Positions 10,216-21,529 of a stretch of DNA of 64,000 bases are shown one piece after another (positions within the stretch are counted from its first letter, which is position 1; each line of letters opens with the position of its first letter). The position numbers and the translations under genes were made by a program. This stretch comes from Lucinisca nassula (lineage: Eukaryota; Mollusca; Bivalvia; Lucinida; Lucinidae), in assembly GCA_963580285.1 (NCBI GenBank), contig OY757015.1:128370188-128434187 (forward strand), in the 5' to 3' direction. The notes beneath the pieces are model-generated. The model ran no database searches and was not told the DNA's origin. It was given only the letters and a program-made list of their open reading frames with translations.

Positions 10216-11190
10216 TGACACGGCTACGATGCTGTATCCTCACGTTGCGAGGGGATAATAACGAATAATCAGGTAATGTGTCATTGACTGGTGATAGATA
10301 GATCTCACAGAGATTCAAAATGCCTAAAGTATTCGGTTGCTTATTTGCGGCGAAATGCTCTTTATGACCGGCTCGCGATGTTTCAGACTCTTGTTTCACC
10401 TTCTCTGTTGATGATTTGCACTGCCCTCAATTGGGACATTTCCTATAACGAATTAGTATATTCGCTTGTATTAGGACCAACCGTTTAAAGGCATGCAAAA
10501 TTATGAAATCATTTAATGAAATTAAAGGTAACAAAAGTTGTTTTCCGCAGCGCTTCCTCCTTTGCTCCAACATGGAGCAATTTTTTACTTGTTCCTTATT
10601 GTTTCAAACTGCAGACTTGCTAGAATAAACAGAACTATTACACTTCTGAACTAAATGGCGGGAGATTTCTATGCCTAGGCCAGGGACGGGGCTCCGCAAA
10701 GGATATACTGCAGTACTTGATTTGTACAACTAATCTGCTATATGATGATAACATATCAAAATTATTTGAATCAAAAGCCAAATCCCTTCTGTGTGCGCTT
10801 CTGCAATAGGTAAATTCTGGAACATAATCAGGGTCACTCTGTGGTCAAATTTCAAGACAGCAGCTCATTCTTACACAACAGTTTGTACTAAAATGCACAC
10901 TAAATAATAATTATTGCTAATAATGAGAACATTTCATGATTGAAAGAAGACAAAAATAAATGTTTGACAAGCATATACACAAGTCACATTCATGCTGCAA
11001 GTAGCTGTGTACACCAATTCCAGTATATCAGCTGATTCAAATATCCTGACCTAAACATGACCTGGAAGAAGTTCAGAAAACCCATTAATATTCTTGCCGT
11101 TGACTGCCAATTTTCTAGCTGTAGGTCCTACAGCAGCCTGGCCTTTAAAACAAAAGTATAGGGAAAAACAGTTTAATTGATTACACCATT
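10216..11190. other. No gene seen
   Basis: Low-complexity-poor, AT-rich spacer between the array and the Tc1-like element. Frames up to ~70 codons show no motifs. Confidence 0.5.
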
Positions 11191-11194
11191 CTAT

Positions 11195-12494
11195 TACACT
11201 ACTCAAAACAATTAAAGGAGCAAACAGATATTTCCTCATTGTTTAAAGATGTTGGATAATGATGATGAAACAACGATTCAGAAAGATGAATAACGTTATC
11301 TGAAACCTGTTAATGGCAAACATTGGCAACCAGTTCACAAATCACGGCATGTGATCTGTTAAGGAAGTATTTGCATAAATGTTTGAGAAATCGCCATCTT
11401 TTCGTCAGATTATTTCAAGTGTCATAGACTTGCGCAAATCAGTCACCTTTTCCTGTCAGTAATGTATATGACCACCTCGAGCAGCACAACACACCTGACA
11501 TCGCCTAGGCATGCTACGAACCGAATGGTGAACAGTTTGTAAAGCTAGTGTTTCCCACTCACATCTAAGGATGTTTGTGAGTTCTTGAATAGACATTAGT
11601 GGATGATCGCCCTGTGAGATACATTTGTAGAGAATTTCCCACACATGTTCTATTGGGTTTAAGTCAAGAGAACGTGCCGGCCAGTCCATTACTCCAATAG
11701 TCTCACGATTAAGGTAATCCGTGCACACTCAAGCAGTATGGGGACGCGCATTATCCTGTATCAGAATGAAATTCAGTGAAAGGTCTCACAAAAGGATTTA
11801 GAATTTTATCTCGATACCGTAATGCACTTAATGTACCTACGTTTATCATGTACAAGTCCGATCGGCCTTCATAAGAAATTCCACCCAAAACCATCACGGA
11901 CCCCCTCCATAACTGTTTGTTTCCACAATGTTGCAGTCCTCGTATCGTTCCTCGGGTCGTCTCCAGACTCGAAAACGTCGATCACATGCTCTCAGGTGAA
12001 ATCTGCTTTTGTGACGTCATGTGGTGTCGGCCTTGCCCTTCTCGTCCAGTAAACTCACCCGTCTCCTGGTAGCGTCTTCATAGCCTGGAACCAAGACTTC
12101 TCGATAAATCAAAGCGTTCAGCAACGATCCTTTTTATCCATTTTCAAGCAAATCGACAGCTTGAGCGACCTCAACTTCTTCCAAGAACGACCTAACACCA
12201 TATGAAGTCATTATGAAGCCCAAAACTATGAAGCTCATAAAACACATAACCGAAGGATTAACATGTTTCTTACCCAAACTCTAATTTTAAACAGATCGCC
12301 CCACACCGAATTTCAGCCGTTGTATAGGGTATTCATGTTGAAGCGCACATTCTTGCTTTGCACGTGAACCTTGCATCTTGGCGTTTGCATGAAGATTGTT
12401 AGGAGATGTCACTTTAAAATAGTGCCTTTCCTTGAGTTTGAATGATATTATACAAGCTTAAAAATTTTCTCCTTTAATTGTTTGTAGCTGTGTA
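11195..12494 (-). mobile_element. Tc1-like DNA transposon, inactive
   Basis: About 1.3 kb. Terminal inverted repeats share AAACAATTAAAGGAG (left about 11206-11220; right inverse about 12469-12484) and less exact outer bases. TA dinucleotides at 11195-11196 and 12493-12494 fit the Tc1/mariner target duplication. The transposase relic lies inside on the minus strand. Confidence 0.8.
11456..12120 (-). pseudogene. Tc1-family transposase (DD34E), C-terminal two thirds, broken
   Basis: The minus-strand frame reads IQDNARPHTA, an in-frame TGA, then DWPARSLDLNPIEHVW and ends GGHIHY at 11456. The aspartate of QDN and glutamate of PIE are 34 residues apart, the Tc1 spacing. Upstream, other frames give RVWRRP-like and GGGSVMVLGGIS-like blocks (about 11890-11970), the conserved Tc1 region before the second aspartate, so at least one frameshift is present. 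The first catalytic aspartate segment is not convincingly preserved. No DNA-binding N-terminus recognised. Confidence 0.85.
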
Positions 12495-12935
12495 AAATAT
12501 TTAATTTTGATATACGCAACCTTCGAAAAAGCGTCACGTGGCCGTCCTCAATGTGAACAGCTCTGTGTAAATACCTTTTTGTTTATTATTTTTAACCTTT
12601 CCTATAAAAAGCAACAACGCTTGTTAAGCAAATTACTATTTTTGGCTCCCCGAGGCACCTAAGTATGTAATGCGTAAATAAAATAATATGCAACCTTATT
12701 GTAAATAAGCTTTGAACCATGTTGCTTTCTCGATGATCACCGATTAATACAGACCTGAAAGCTTACCGTATGTCTGTCCGTCAGTTAGTCAGTTACTCAA
12801 CAGGCAAGACAAGTGCTTTTCTTTGCAAGTGTTTTCAGGAAGATTTCATTTTTCCAGCAAAACACAACGGGAAGTCATTGCAGAGTTTTCCTGTGAATCT
12901 TGGCAAAATATTAGCGTATGAGTCCGAGACTATAA
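12495..12935. other. No gene seen
   Basis: AT-rich spacer right of the Tc1-like element. Confidence 0.5.
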
Positions 12936-12944
12936 GAATCTCAT

Positions 12945-13350
12945 ATGGGTGTGAGATATGGATGGAAAAATCCGTCCCGAGGGACACTGTCCGGCATCAC
13001 GAGGCTTGCTGAGTGATGCTGGACAGTGATCCCGAGGGACGGATTCTTCTATCCACCCCTCACACCAATATTGGATTCTTTTTCTTGCATACATTCAATT
13101 TCTTAAAGCGGATTTTTAATGCTGAAGTTACTTCGGTTACCAACGTCCGCCATATTGTGTTGACACTTCAGGAATGTTTAGTGACGTTGCTGTGACGTCA
13201 ACCTTAACGACGGCGCATACGAGGTCGCAATCAATCAGTGCATTTATCAAACACGCCATTATATTCGATTTTGGGTCGTAACACTAGGGTCAGAACATAA
13301 ATTTCTAGGGTAAAATTACGGATTTCCTTGTCTGGTGTGCAAGAATAGAC
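12945..13350. repeat. Family F repeat with a ~53-bp-arm hairpin, copy 1
   Basis: The hairpin arms are about 12947-12999 and 13013-13066 (CCGTCCCGAGGGACACTGTC against its inverse); the turn reads CACGAGGCTTGCTGAGTG. A downstream body follows, including CCTTAACGACGGCGCATA and ATATTCGATTTTGGGT, which is shared in order with 45393-45790. Two copies with the same hairpin-plus-body order indicate a mobile or duplicated unit of ~400 bp. Confidence 0.75.
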
Positions 13351-13369
13351 GCTCTATATATACCCTAGC

Positions 13370-13505
13370 CCAACCTCCTGTGAGACCTGAATGAAAATAT
13401 ATAAAATGTCGGCTTGTTCACCTTTGTCCCTTAATAACCAAACAGCATATGTATAATTGTGTTTCTAGTGAATTCTGTAGATCCTGCAGTCAATAGCTCC
13501 ATTCA
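13370..13505. repeat. Dispersed repeat family B, other portion
   Basis: Matches 21300-21425, with GTATAATTGTGTTTCTAGTG and GAATTCTGTA in the same order. Confidence 0.6.
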
Positions 13506-13904
13506 GAGACAAGCATATCGTTAGGGCCAGTGTTTTACAAACACTATTTTCTAGTTCAACGTTAAAATATGACAAACTTTCAACATTGAACGCATTGCTA
13601 CATTTGTCGCTCGCGTGAACAATATTCACGAACAACCCATTTCCAACGGGCATTGGTATCAGCAAATGTTAAAGTTTTATGGCAAACTTTTGTCTTTTCA
13701 AAACGTTTAGTTAGGTCCATATAAGACATTATATGTTGCCAGGGAATAAAGGGGTGCACGTTTCCATCCGTTTTTTCCTCCGTTTACTCATCCGTCTATG
13801 TACCTAAGTACACCATTGGGACAACCCTAAATGTTGGCCATAGTATTTTTTGTTCAAAACTAAAAAAAAAGTAAAAGATGAAGTGAAATGTTTACTTACG
13901 GTTT
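13506..13904. repeat. Leader-like segment shared with 21.9 kb
   Basis: The part from about 13750 has a TTTCCATCCG-type tract and GACAACCCTAAATGTT, both also present at 21890-21975. No tandem units follow here because the Penelope element begins. The first 240 bases are featureless. Confidence 0.45.
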
Positions 13905-13976
13905 CCATATATCTGAACGCATTGCAAGCGCTTAGTGGCGTTTACTTATTTTAAGCTGTAGGAGCTTAAACAAGAT

Positions 13977-15010
13977 GTGTTTGAATTCACTAGAAAACTA
14001 AGATTAAAAGAGGATGATGATGGAAATGAAGAAAATTCAAGACATCATTTTTTTAAATTTCCCCTGGAAAGTAAGTCACCTTTTATCCCACCTACTGGCC
14101 GTGATTCTACCTTGGATTTTTACATAGAGGCTATCACCCACGAAATCTTGCAAAATAACAAGAGGTACAAATATAGGTCAAACTTGTCTAATGCGGAACA
14201 AACTAACCTTAATTCTCTTTGTCAGGACGACAGCATTGTGGTGAAAAAAGCAGATAAAAGCTCAACAGTAGTTATAATGAATCATGAGGACTATATTGCT
14301 CAGGTTGAGAGACCGCTTAATGATAATAGATATTAACAAAATGATATGAAAAGCCTCATGAAAAATTTAAACAAGAAATACACGCTAAAATTTCAGATAT
14401 ACAAAATAATTAAAGCTTAAGTGGTTTTGAGGATAGTATCATTAACGAAAATCGAATACCACAGTTCTATATCTTACCTAAAATACACAAAACACATGAT
14501 CCAAGTTTACCATTAGGATATCAAGGAAGACCTATTGTGTCAGCTTGTGGTTCTCTGACTGAGAATGTTCCTGCTTTTATTGATAACTCTATAAAGTTTC
14601 ATATGGAATCCTTACCCTCGTATATCAAAGACACTACTGACTTCATAAACAGAATAAGGCAGTCACATCAGTTATCTAAGGATAGCTTTCTTGTTGCTAT
14701 GGATGTTAGCTCTTTATACAGTAATATTCTGCATAAAGAAGGTATTGAAGCATGTTAGTATTTCAAGAATAATGGTTGCAAAGCTGAAAAGTTTACCCAA
14801 TGCATTTCTGAATTGTTTGAACTTGTTTTAACTAAAAACCATTTTCCATGTAATGGGATTGATTACCTCCAAACACTAGGCAGCGCCATGGGGACACGTA
14901 TGGCCCCTTCCTATGCTTCGCTTTTCATGGGAAAATTTGAGAAGGAATTTCTGGACTCTTGTGACTTGCAACCATTATTGTAATTACGTTTTCTGGATGG
15001 CGTTTTCATG
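13977..15010 (+). pseudogene. Penelope-like reverse transcriptase, broken
   Basis: The N-terminal block at 13977-14336 ends with IVVKKADKSSTVVIMNHEDY, a conserved PLE segment. After a frameshift, [18 protein letters not shown] and [14 protein letters not shown] follow (about 14450-14570). Motif A reads [13 protein letters not shown] (about 14690-14725), followed by an in-frame TAG at 14756. Motif B reads GSAMGTRMAPSYASLFM (about 14879-14930). Motif C, normally Y-L-D-D, reads FLDGVFM at about 14985-15010, so a catalytic aspartate is lost. The motif order and SSLYTNI/MGTxMAP wording are diagnostic of PLEs rather than LINEs. Confidence 0.9.
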
Positions 15011-15730
15011 AACTGGGACGACAGCGAGGAGCAACTATTAAGGTTTCTTGATAACTTATTTAATGGCATAACACTATAAACATTACAACAGTTACCAAAA
15101 AATCAGATGCTGTTTTTCTGGATGCGAAACTAGAAAAGTCTGATGCTGCGATCTTGAAAACTAGTGTGTATGAAAAAGGTACCAATGTCTATCAGTATAC
15201 TGAGTTTTCCTCCTGTCATCCTTTGTCTTGTAAAAGGGGCATTCCTTTTAGTCAAGCGAAACGATATCGTCGCAGCACTTCCAATGATGACTGTTTCAAA
15301 TAAAATCTAGAAAAACAAGAGACTTATTTTCGAATGCGTAACTACCCTACTGATATATTTATTATCTGAAGCCATCCAAAAATCACCAACATTGACTGTT
15401 GATGAAGCTTCAGAATCCAAATCTTCTGATATTCAGGACATCATACCATTTGTCTGTACGTCCAACACATCTCTTCCTAACAGAGGCAAAATTATTAATC
15501 AGTATTGGGGTTTACTTAAGATATCAGCAAATGAAAGTGTGCGTCATTTATATTAATCTAGGCCTATTGTTGCTTACAAAAAGCCGGCTAATCTTCACGA
15601 CAGTCTGGTTCACCATAAACTGAGTAAATCTTTTGCTTCTTATAATGTAACAAAATGTGACAGACACCGTTGTTCTCATTGTTCAACTATTCATGAGTCT
15701 CACTGTTTCACAAGTACCACTACACCATGT
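15011..15730 (+). pseudogene. Penelope-like RT thumb/linker region, heavily decayed
   Basis: Shifting frames give PLE-like fragments, including FLDAKLEKSD-like, YTEFSSCHPLSCKRGIPFS-like and RCSHCSTIHES-like pieces. The first two correspond to the RT-thumb junction and the third to the Cys-rich linker before the nuclease. Frameshifts occur around 15080, 15330 and 15560. Confidence 0.7.
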
Positions 15731-16144
15731 GTGCATAAAATAAAGCAGAACCGTTCATGCACTTCTACTGATGTTATATATTTAATAACATGTAAGAAAT
15801 GTAAAGCTCAGAATGTTGGACAGACTCATCAGAAATGTGCCAATCGCATGAATAATCATAAATTTGATATTGTGCATTTTCCTGATATGCTTACCAATGT
15901 TCAGAACATTTCAATTCTCCTGGGCATACCATTCAAGATGTTTCATTTATGCCAATTGAGAGGGTTTCAAATAATTGGAAAAGACTATAAAGGAAACATC
16001 TTGGCTTCACATTCTTGGCACGATAGCACCAAAGGACATGAATTCCAAAGTATTATTTTAGCCCCTTTGATGCTATGTAAAACTGCATCTGTATGTTGTC
16101 TGTTTGTCTTGTCTGCTGCGTTTTCTATCAAACTTTCCAAATAA
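15731..16144 (+). pseudogene. Penelope-like GIY-YIG endonuclease domain
   Basis: The 137-codon frame contains STDVIYLITCKKCKAQNVGQ followed by THQKCANRMNNHKFDI (residues ~15-50). This is the PLE form of the GIY-YIG fold, with VIYLITC for GIY, the CxxC of the linker, VGQT for YIG, and the downstream R..NH catalytic region. The tyrosine usual before VGQT is asparagine. The C-terminal half is out of step with the family, so a frameshift near 15900 is likely. Confidence 0.85.
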
Positions 16145-16589
16145 AACAAACACACAAAAAACGTCTTTATTGCATAAAAGCAAACAGAGAGGACCCTAAT
16201 CAGACTGTTCCAGTCTGATCAGGATCCACACTGTTTGTCAATATGACTTTTAAAGTCACTTGACGATGACAAAGCAGATGGCATCTGTTATTTTATGATT
16301 GGCATCTAAAGGATTAATATCCTGTGCCCAAATTTTGTACACATTGCTGTATTACTGGCCTGTGGACCAGTTTTTATTCACATGACAGTTATTACAGGTG
16401 TCTTAATATTAAGCCTTAAATTTGCATTTTACCAGTGATTTTGCATCTTTTAAGATCCTGTTTATGTTAAATGAGTTTGATACTGTTGAATCATTACGTT
16501 TCCACGTCAAAGTCGTTGTCATTTTTGACGTCGTTGCTACTGACGCCATGCGACGTTGATGTCATCATGTTTCATTGTTTACAATAATG
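16145..16589 (+). other. 3' untranslated part of the Penelope element and spacer
   Basis: No coding signal. It contains a self-complementary stretch at about 16196-16222 (CTAATCAGACTG and CAGTCTGATCAGG). The last 100 bases are rich in TGACGTC-like words. Confidence 0.5.
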
Positions 16590-16628
16590 TCCCTTGAAAA
16601 AGGTTGTAATAACCGAAACTAGTCGGGA
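16590..16628 (+). ncRNA. Decayed hammerhead ribozyme of the Penelope element
   Basis: Stem I TCCC/GGGA (16590-16593, 16625-16628); stem II GGTT-GTAAT-AACC (16602-16614); conserved GAA then a minimal ACTAGT stem III (16615-16623); C at the cleavage position 16624. The CUGAUGA core is degraded to TTGAAAA (16594-16600), so activity is unlikely. PLEs are known to carry minimal type I hammerheads in their terminal repeats, and the location fits. Confidence 0.6.
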
Positions 16629-16640
16629 ATGAAATGTAAA

Positions 16641-17930
16641 TGAAGAACTTGAAGTTTGATCTCCATTATTTAATGTCAGGTAAAGCTCATAACAATTTTT
16701 TTCTGAGTCTTTACAGTGCAGAGGTTCTTTAGCAACCAGAGAAGGTTTTGTTCTTCGCCTGTTTTACTCTGAGCGCATAAATCCGTACTTACACAATATC
16801 ATAAGTCTTCCGTTATCTGATCTCTGTCCGAAGCGGTGCCGCAAACATGCCGAAAAGATATGCGACAACGTTTTCAGTTTTGCAGATCGAGGCTAGTACG
16901 CTGCCGCCATGCCCACCTCCACACCACTGGTCTTGTGGCCAGACTATATTATCCTACGTACATATGGAATAGTCATGAATGAACAAAATATGACCTTACC
17001 TGGTCAGGACTCAAACCTTAGGCGCTCGTGCAAGTAATATACCGAATCATCGATCTAGCAACACACTCGAATCACATCACACCCCCCCCCCCACCAACCC
17101 AATCCTCCGCACACACACCTTTTTTCCCTTTAGTGTGATACTTGTTCCCGAGTCTGCGAGAAACCAAGATGGTACATAACAGACGTACGCGCTTGAATAC
17201 CATAACAAGCTATCATGTGTCTTTGGGCATGACACAACGGAGACTGAGATTAGACTGCGCAACCGCGCAGAAAGACTGATAAGATTCTTCGCTGTGCACC
17301 GGATGACCGTTGATACAAAACAGTTATTCAAAAAATGTGTAAACATGTGAACAACTTTTATATTAACAAACGTAACTCAATTATTTTCAGAAAAATATTG
17401 TTGATTATGCCACAATTATGTTTTTGCTTAGGGATAAACGGCCCATAGCCAATCAGCTATATTTACGCCATAATGAACATATCTGTTTAACTAGCCACAC
17501 TTTTCCTAGGAAGAATCAAGCATAAACGTTTAATTAGACCGAGCACAATGCATTTTTAATGACAGATTCTATCTGTCATCTCTAGCTATCCTGCGTGTTG
17601 TAAAGTAGTTCTGGCTTTCTTACGACTTTCTTCCGGCTTTGGCCGCCAACGAAATATGAGTCCGCACAAAAATGTAGTCCGGTTAGGCGCAGTTATCAAA
17701 ATTGTACATCCTATAATCGCAATACAAACTTTTGAAGCAGACGACATGATTGTATCTTACCTTTCAGAGAATATATTCAGCACTTCATATGAATCAGCTG
17801 CATAATGCGAGACTGTATACCTATATTAATGCGGCATCTGCTTAGACGTCTGCTCAGGTTTTACACTGTTTTCTAACAGTGCTGTCAATATTTAATCCTT
17901 AAAGACCAGCCGGTCAGCTGCAGACCAGAA
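16641..17930. other. No gene seen; possible tRNA-like scrap
   Basis: No recognisable protein. On the minus strand, 17000-17070 has a weak tRNA-like look (GGTTTGAGTCC at about 17008-17018), too degraded to call. A C-run lies at 17080-17094. Confidence 0.4.
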
Positions 17931-17989
17931 TATTAATGGGTTTTCCGACATTGGAGGTCAAGTCTAGGTCAGTTACAACTAGGTGTATA

Positions 17990-18400
17990 TCAGACTTTGC
18001 GAGAAAGGCTGTCCCTTTCAACCCTGGAATATGGTACAGATACCTATGCAAACAGTGTAGGTCCTGTGATATAATTCAAGGTGCCATATTTAGCAGAATG
18101 GACGAGCCCATTTCAGTGATGGAAGAGTACACTCCAGAAATTCAAGGCAGTGAATAAATCAAAGCACTGACAACACTCATGCCGATTGTCTCTAAATGCA
18201 GGCTGGTCATGAACGAGGACTTTGACTGATCCGTTTAAACTTAACGGAAGTTTAGTAACTGATGCAAAAAGGTAGAACAAGATCAGCACCGTGTTCTGTG
18301 GCGTTTGATCTTAGTCTACATTGTTTGCCAGATCGAACATTTTTTCAAGTGCAGATTTTACAGATAACACTTACATGTAACCAAGACTGACAAACGACCC
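17990..18400 (+). repeat. Dispersed repeat family A, copy 2
   Basis: Matches 5160-5330 and then 5820-6180 in the same order but without the LINE that splits the first copy. This shows the element is at least ~400 bp and that the 5334 LINE is a later insertion in copy 1. Confidence 0.5.
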
Positions 18401-18860
18401 GGCTATGTTTGGGTTGATTGTTTGGCATTCGACCCGAAGTTACTAATAAAAAAGCGATTCAGAGCTAACGTCTACGTGACTATCACTGACTTCTCAGAAT
18501 AACATTTTTCTTGCAGAAAATAGCCGCAGTGAGACCAGGGTATTCCATAAGACTGAAGAGGGTCATCCTGGAATCATAGGGTGAGCTTGGCAAACAGTGT
18601 AGACCAACTTCGGACGCTGCAGAACGCGCTTCTTATCAAAATCTTCACTATTTGTTGGGAATTTTAGAGTTAAATTAAACAGTTTAATCTCAGCCCAGGA
18701 CTTTTACCCCAACCTACATCCCACCAACACTTTCGGTGTTTTGATTTTGAAACCGAACGATTGCATGATTACAACACGCTTAGGCACCATGCCCTTAAGC
18801 TAAAAAGGTAAAATCAATCAACCGTGACGTATGGTTACCAGTCCGGCCACGATCCTGTGT
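18401..18860. other. No gene seen
   Basis: No supported feature. Confidence 0.5.
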
Positions 18861-18866
18861 TTGGTA

Positions 18867-19165
18867 TTGTTTGATTTGAGGTTTAACGTCCCCGTCAACA
18901 CTGTATAGGTCATTTTGGAGACGTTGCTTCCAATTTTGTGGGACTTTTACCCGACACTGAGATGAAATGACATCTCAAACCCTGCCGCCGCCCAATCAAA
19001 ACCAATAGGGTTTATATGCATGGACCGTCCGACTCGCACCTCTTTGCCTGGGCAGGCTTAGATCCTCTAAGCAGATTACCGGTACTCGTGTGCGGGTCGG
19101 TTTCAGCTCTGCGTGGAAGCATCATGCAGCCCATCTATTTCTTTAAGCCCCGATTGGCGCGGCCA
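18867..19165 (-). mobile_element. SINE family V, near full length
   Basis: On the minus strand the unit ends in GACGGGGACGTTAAACCTCA plus an ATCAAACAAT tail. Internally it has GGGTAAAAGTCCCACAAAAT, the inverse of CCAATAGGGTTTATA, and GCAGAGCTGAAACCGACC. At least ten further copies occur in the window on both strands. No clear A/B boxes were found in the 5' half, so the SINE label rests on size, abundance, A-rich tail and 5' truncations. Confidence 0.75.
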
Positions 19166-19327
19166 ACGATCTTGTGTACCACCTTCACACGAGCACTGAT
19201 AGAAACCACATGTTCAGGATCAAACTTATGATGTGTGATGTAAGTTCGTGCCTAGAAAAGAAGAAATTGTATTTTGTTCTCAAAAAGCATCAAGTGAGAA
19301 CGTATTGCAACATTTTTCATTGAACCC

Positions 19328-19519
19328 TGGACAGTTAGAGTGAGTGAGTGAGTGTTTGAGTTTACGCCCCACCAACAGCTAAGGTCATACGGATACGATA
19401 CTTCGGTTTAAAGACACATCCGAAAGTCTGAAGAAGTCCGGGATCGATCCTGCGATCACTGGTTTACAAGGCGAGTAGCATAACCACTACACCACGGAGG
19501 CTTCTAATGGACAGTTAGA
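19328..19519 (-). mobile_element. tRNA-derived SINE with 12-bp target-site duplication
   Basis: The duplication TGGACAGTTAGA is exact at 19328-19339 and 19508-19519. On the minus strand the body starts with a tRNA-like head (about 19503 down to 19436) with TGGTGTAGTGGTTATGC as A box, anticodon-loop-like CTTGTAAAC, and GGATCGATCCC as B box. The 3' tail is an (ACTC)n microsatellite. Length 168 bp. A complete, recognisable retroposition event. Confidence 0.9.
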
Positions 19520-19534
19520 AGCTGGTCGGAAAGC

Positions 19535-20280
19535 GGATGGCGTTGACTCCGGTTTTTGAGTGCCACATGTGTGTGATCTATTTGTCTGTTGGAGCGACAT
19601 CTTACTATCAACAGCAGACGCTAGTGGACGTCGGCATAGCGGAAGACCGACGTCAGTACGTCAAGATCGATTCATCCGACAGACGCATATGCGAAGCAGA
19701 TTTCCAGCGGCATCTGCCACACTGTACCTGTAGATAAACAAAGGGTTTCAACTACCGACTAATAAGCACTGACACTGTTCGTCGCCCTTATGCGATGCAC
19801 TTTTGAGGGCTAGACGTCCCTGTCGTGACCAAAATTAAGACGTCGACACTTACGCTGGTGCATGAAATACGTACATGTTTATTGGCGTCTAAGCGACTCA
19901 CGTGATATGCGTTTCAGTGACACATCGCACTTCAGCGTGAATCACGCCGATTGTCGTTTCGGGATAATTCGACACATAGGTGTAAGGTATGCCGAGGCGA
20001 CGTTTGCGTAAAAGAGCATGACATATCGGATGGAATAAGCGAAATGGTATGTCGAGCTATTGTAGCTAGCGACATAAAGAACATTCAAGATCATGGCTGA
20101 GACGTTAACTGAACAGCGAGACGTTATATCAATCAAGGGCGTCGGCCTCACGTGGTTCCATTTATTTGTTCACGCTCAGAATCCGGGATATCTAATCCAG
20201 CAGGATTACGCGCGGGTTTATAGTGCTGTTCTTACTCAAAAATGTTTTCAAGCCAATGGAATTCATGTACTGGACTGACA
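19535..20280 (+). other. Unrecognised short ORFs, possible unique sequence
   Basis: Two short plus-strand frames, 19537-19737 and 20093-20278 (the second from an ATG, MAETLTEQRDVISIKG), lie in a stretch without recognised repeats. Neither matches a family I know. The second could be a first exon of a gene continuing at 20629, but I see no strong donor site, so this is speculative. Confidence 0.25.
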
Positions 20281-20628
20281 AGCCTTTCTCCTCCGATCTC
20301 TTTGTGAAAAATAGAGTATCTTTTGGGGGGAGGTATCCACAACCGACCAGACAAAAATGTTACTAATTGCCAGTAGTATTGTTAAAACTTGAATTTTAAT
20401 GTTTGGTTTTGAAAACGTAAATAGTTTCTTTCCAAAATTTGAAACATCGAATGGCATTTCATGATACCACCGGTGTATAGACAACTGCAAACATATCATA
20501 CAATGGAATTTGCAGAACTACTTTTCTATATTTTAAGATCTTTTAAGAAAGGTTGTTTGTAAGTTTTCACAGTGTTTTGATTTTCTCATAGAATCTGCCT
20601 TTGGCGCTTTGATTTTTTTTTTCAGAAA

Positions 20629-20946
20629 TTGACAACTGCCTTCTTGAATCAGCGGAAGGTGGTGAATGACTGTATACAAGATTTGTTGACCAATCTCCAC
20701 GAAAGAATGTTGCCGACCCGGCCACGCTTAATAGTCAAAGCGTTAATGTTAATTATGGACATCGTCAATTTTGATATATTGGATCCAGTTGTTCAAGGGA
20801 TTGTTTGCTTAACAGGCTCGGTCGTGATCAAATTGTTAACTGCTCTAGCAAGTACGATATCAGACGCAGTGGTAGTTGTACTTCAAAAATGTGGGCATCG
20901 TTTTGATGTACAAAAACTGCTCACATTTTTGTCGGCAAAAATGTAA
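20629..20946 (+). CDS. Unrecognised ORF, possible host exon with splice-acceptor-like upstream tract
   Basis: A 105-codon open frame ends in TAA at 20946. It opens just after a pyrimidine-rich tract ending in CAG (about 20613-20626), a good 3' splice-site arrangement, so the real reading frame may begin at the acceptor (KLTTAFLNQRKVV) rather than at a start codon. The product would be hydrophobic and helical in its middle (LIVKALMLIMDIVNF, GIVCLTGSVVIKLLTALA). No domain recognised. A degraded repeat of its 3' half follows at 20998-21125. It could be a terminal exon of a host gene or an unrecognised repeat. Confidence 0.3.
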   Translation: MTTAFLNQRKVVNDCIQDLLTNLHERMLPTRPRLIVKALMLIMDIVNFDILDPVVQGIVCLTGSVVIKLLTALASTISDAVVVVLQKCGHRFDVQKLLTFLSAKM

Positions 20947-20997
20947 GCATATTTGCCATATTGAATAATCAAACTTTTAAGAATTTGTAACTAACGA

Positions 20998-21125
20998 TGT
21001 CAAACCATTGTTTGCTTATTGAGCTCGTTAGTGGTCAAATTTTGACTGCTCTAGTGAGTACAATATCAAATGCTGTGGTAGTTTTGCTGAAAAATGTGAT
21101 CTGCAAAAGCTGCTAATTTTTTACG
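20998..21125 (+). pseudogene. Degenerate partial duplicate of the preceding ORF
   Basis: Nucleotide similarity to about 20785-20935 in the same orientation (GATTGTTTGCTTAACAGGC versus CATTGTTTGCTTATTGAGC; ACTGCTCTAGCAAGTACGAT versus ACTGCTCTAGTGAGTACAAT). It has stop codons and indels. Confidence 0.6.
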
Positions 21126-21425
21126 GCGTAGCCGTTATGGTTTTGCTTTTGTCCTACATTTTTCGTTATTCCATTGGTAAATAAAACCACATGTCCAAGG
21201 AGATGACCATTTCATCGGTCAATGATTTGCATAAATAAATCTACTCAAAAAATACGACAGTTTACCGAAGTTTTAACCTAGGAAATGTTTCATTTTTTAT
21301 GTGAGATATGAATGAAAAATATATACAGTTTCGGCTTGCTCACCGTCTTGTCCTTTGATGACCATACGTCATATGTATAACTGTGTTTCTAGCGAATTCT
21401 GTAACTGCTGCGGTGAATAGCTATT
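21126..21425. repeat. Dispersed repeat family B, longest copy
   Basis: Joins in one piece the segments seen separately at 1795-2000 and 13370-13505, defining a unit of at least 300 bp. Confidence 0.65.
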
Positions 21426-21461
21426 TTGACATAATTTCACGTGGTTGGTCTATATAGCGAA

Positions 21462-21525
21462 AGGAACCATTTCGCGAAAGGAAGGTTCCTTTCGCGAAAG
21501 GAAGAATTTTCTGCGAAAGGAATTG
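21462..21525. repeat. Short minisatellite of TTTCGCGAAAGGAA
   Basis: Three to four near-copies of a 14-base word containing the palindrome TTTCGCGAAA. Confidence 0.8.
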
Positions 21526-21529
21526 TTTG

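Larger units (their letters stand above)
13905..16640 (+). mobile_element. Penelope-like retrotransposon, inactive
   Basis: About 2.7 kb, with RT in the first half, a GIY-YIG endonuclease in the second half, and a hammerhead-like relic near the 3' end. The left edge is uncertain: 13905-13969 is shared with 2549-2613. The element is interrupted by many stops and at least three frame changes. Confidence 0.85.

Noticed and set aside
18760..18830. Possible tRNA-like head on the minus strand near 18.8 kb
   Set aside because: Only a weak B-box-like GGTTTCAAAATC; no A box at proper spacing.
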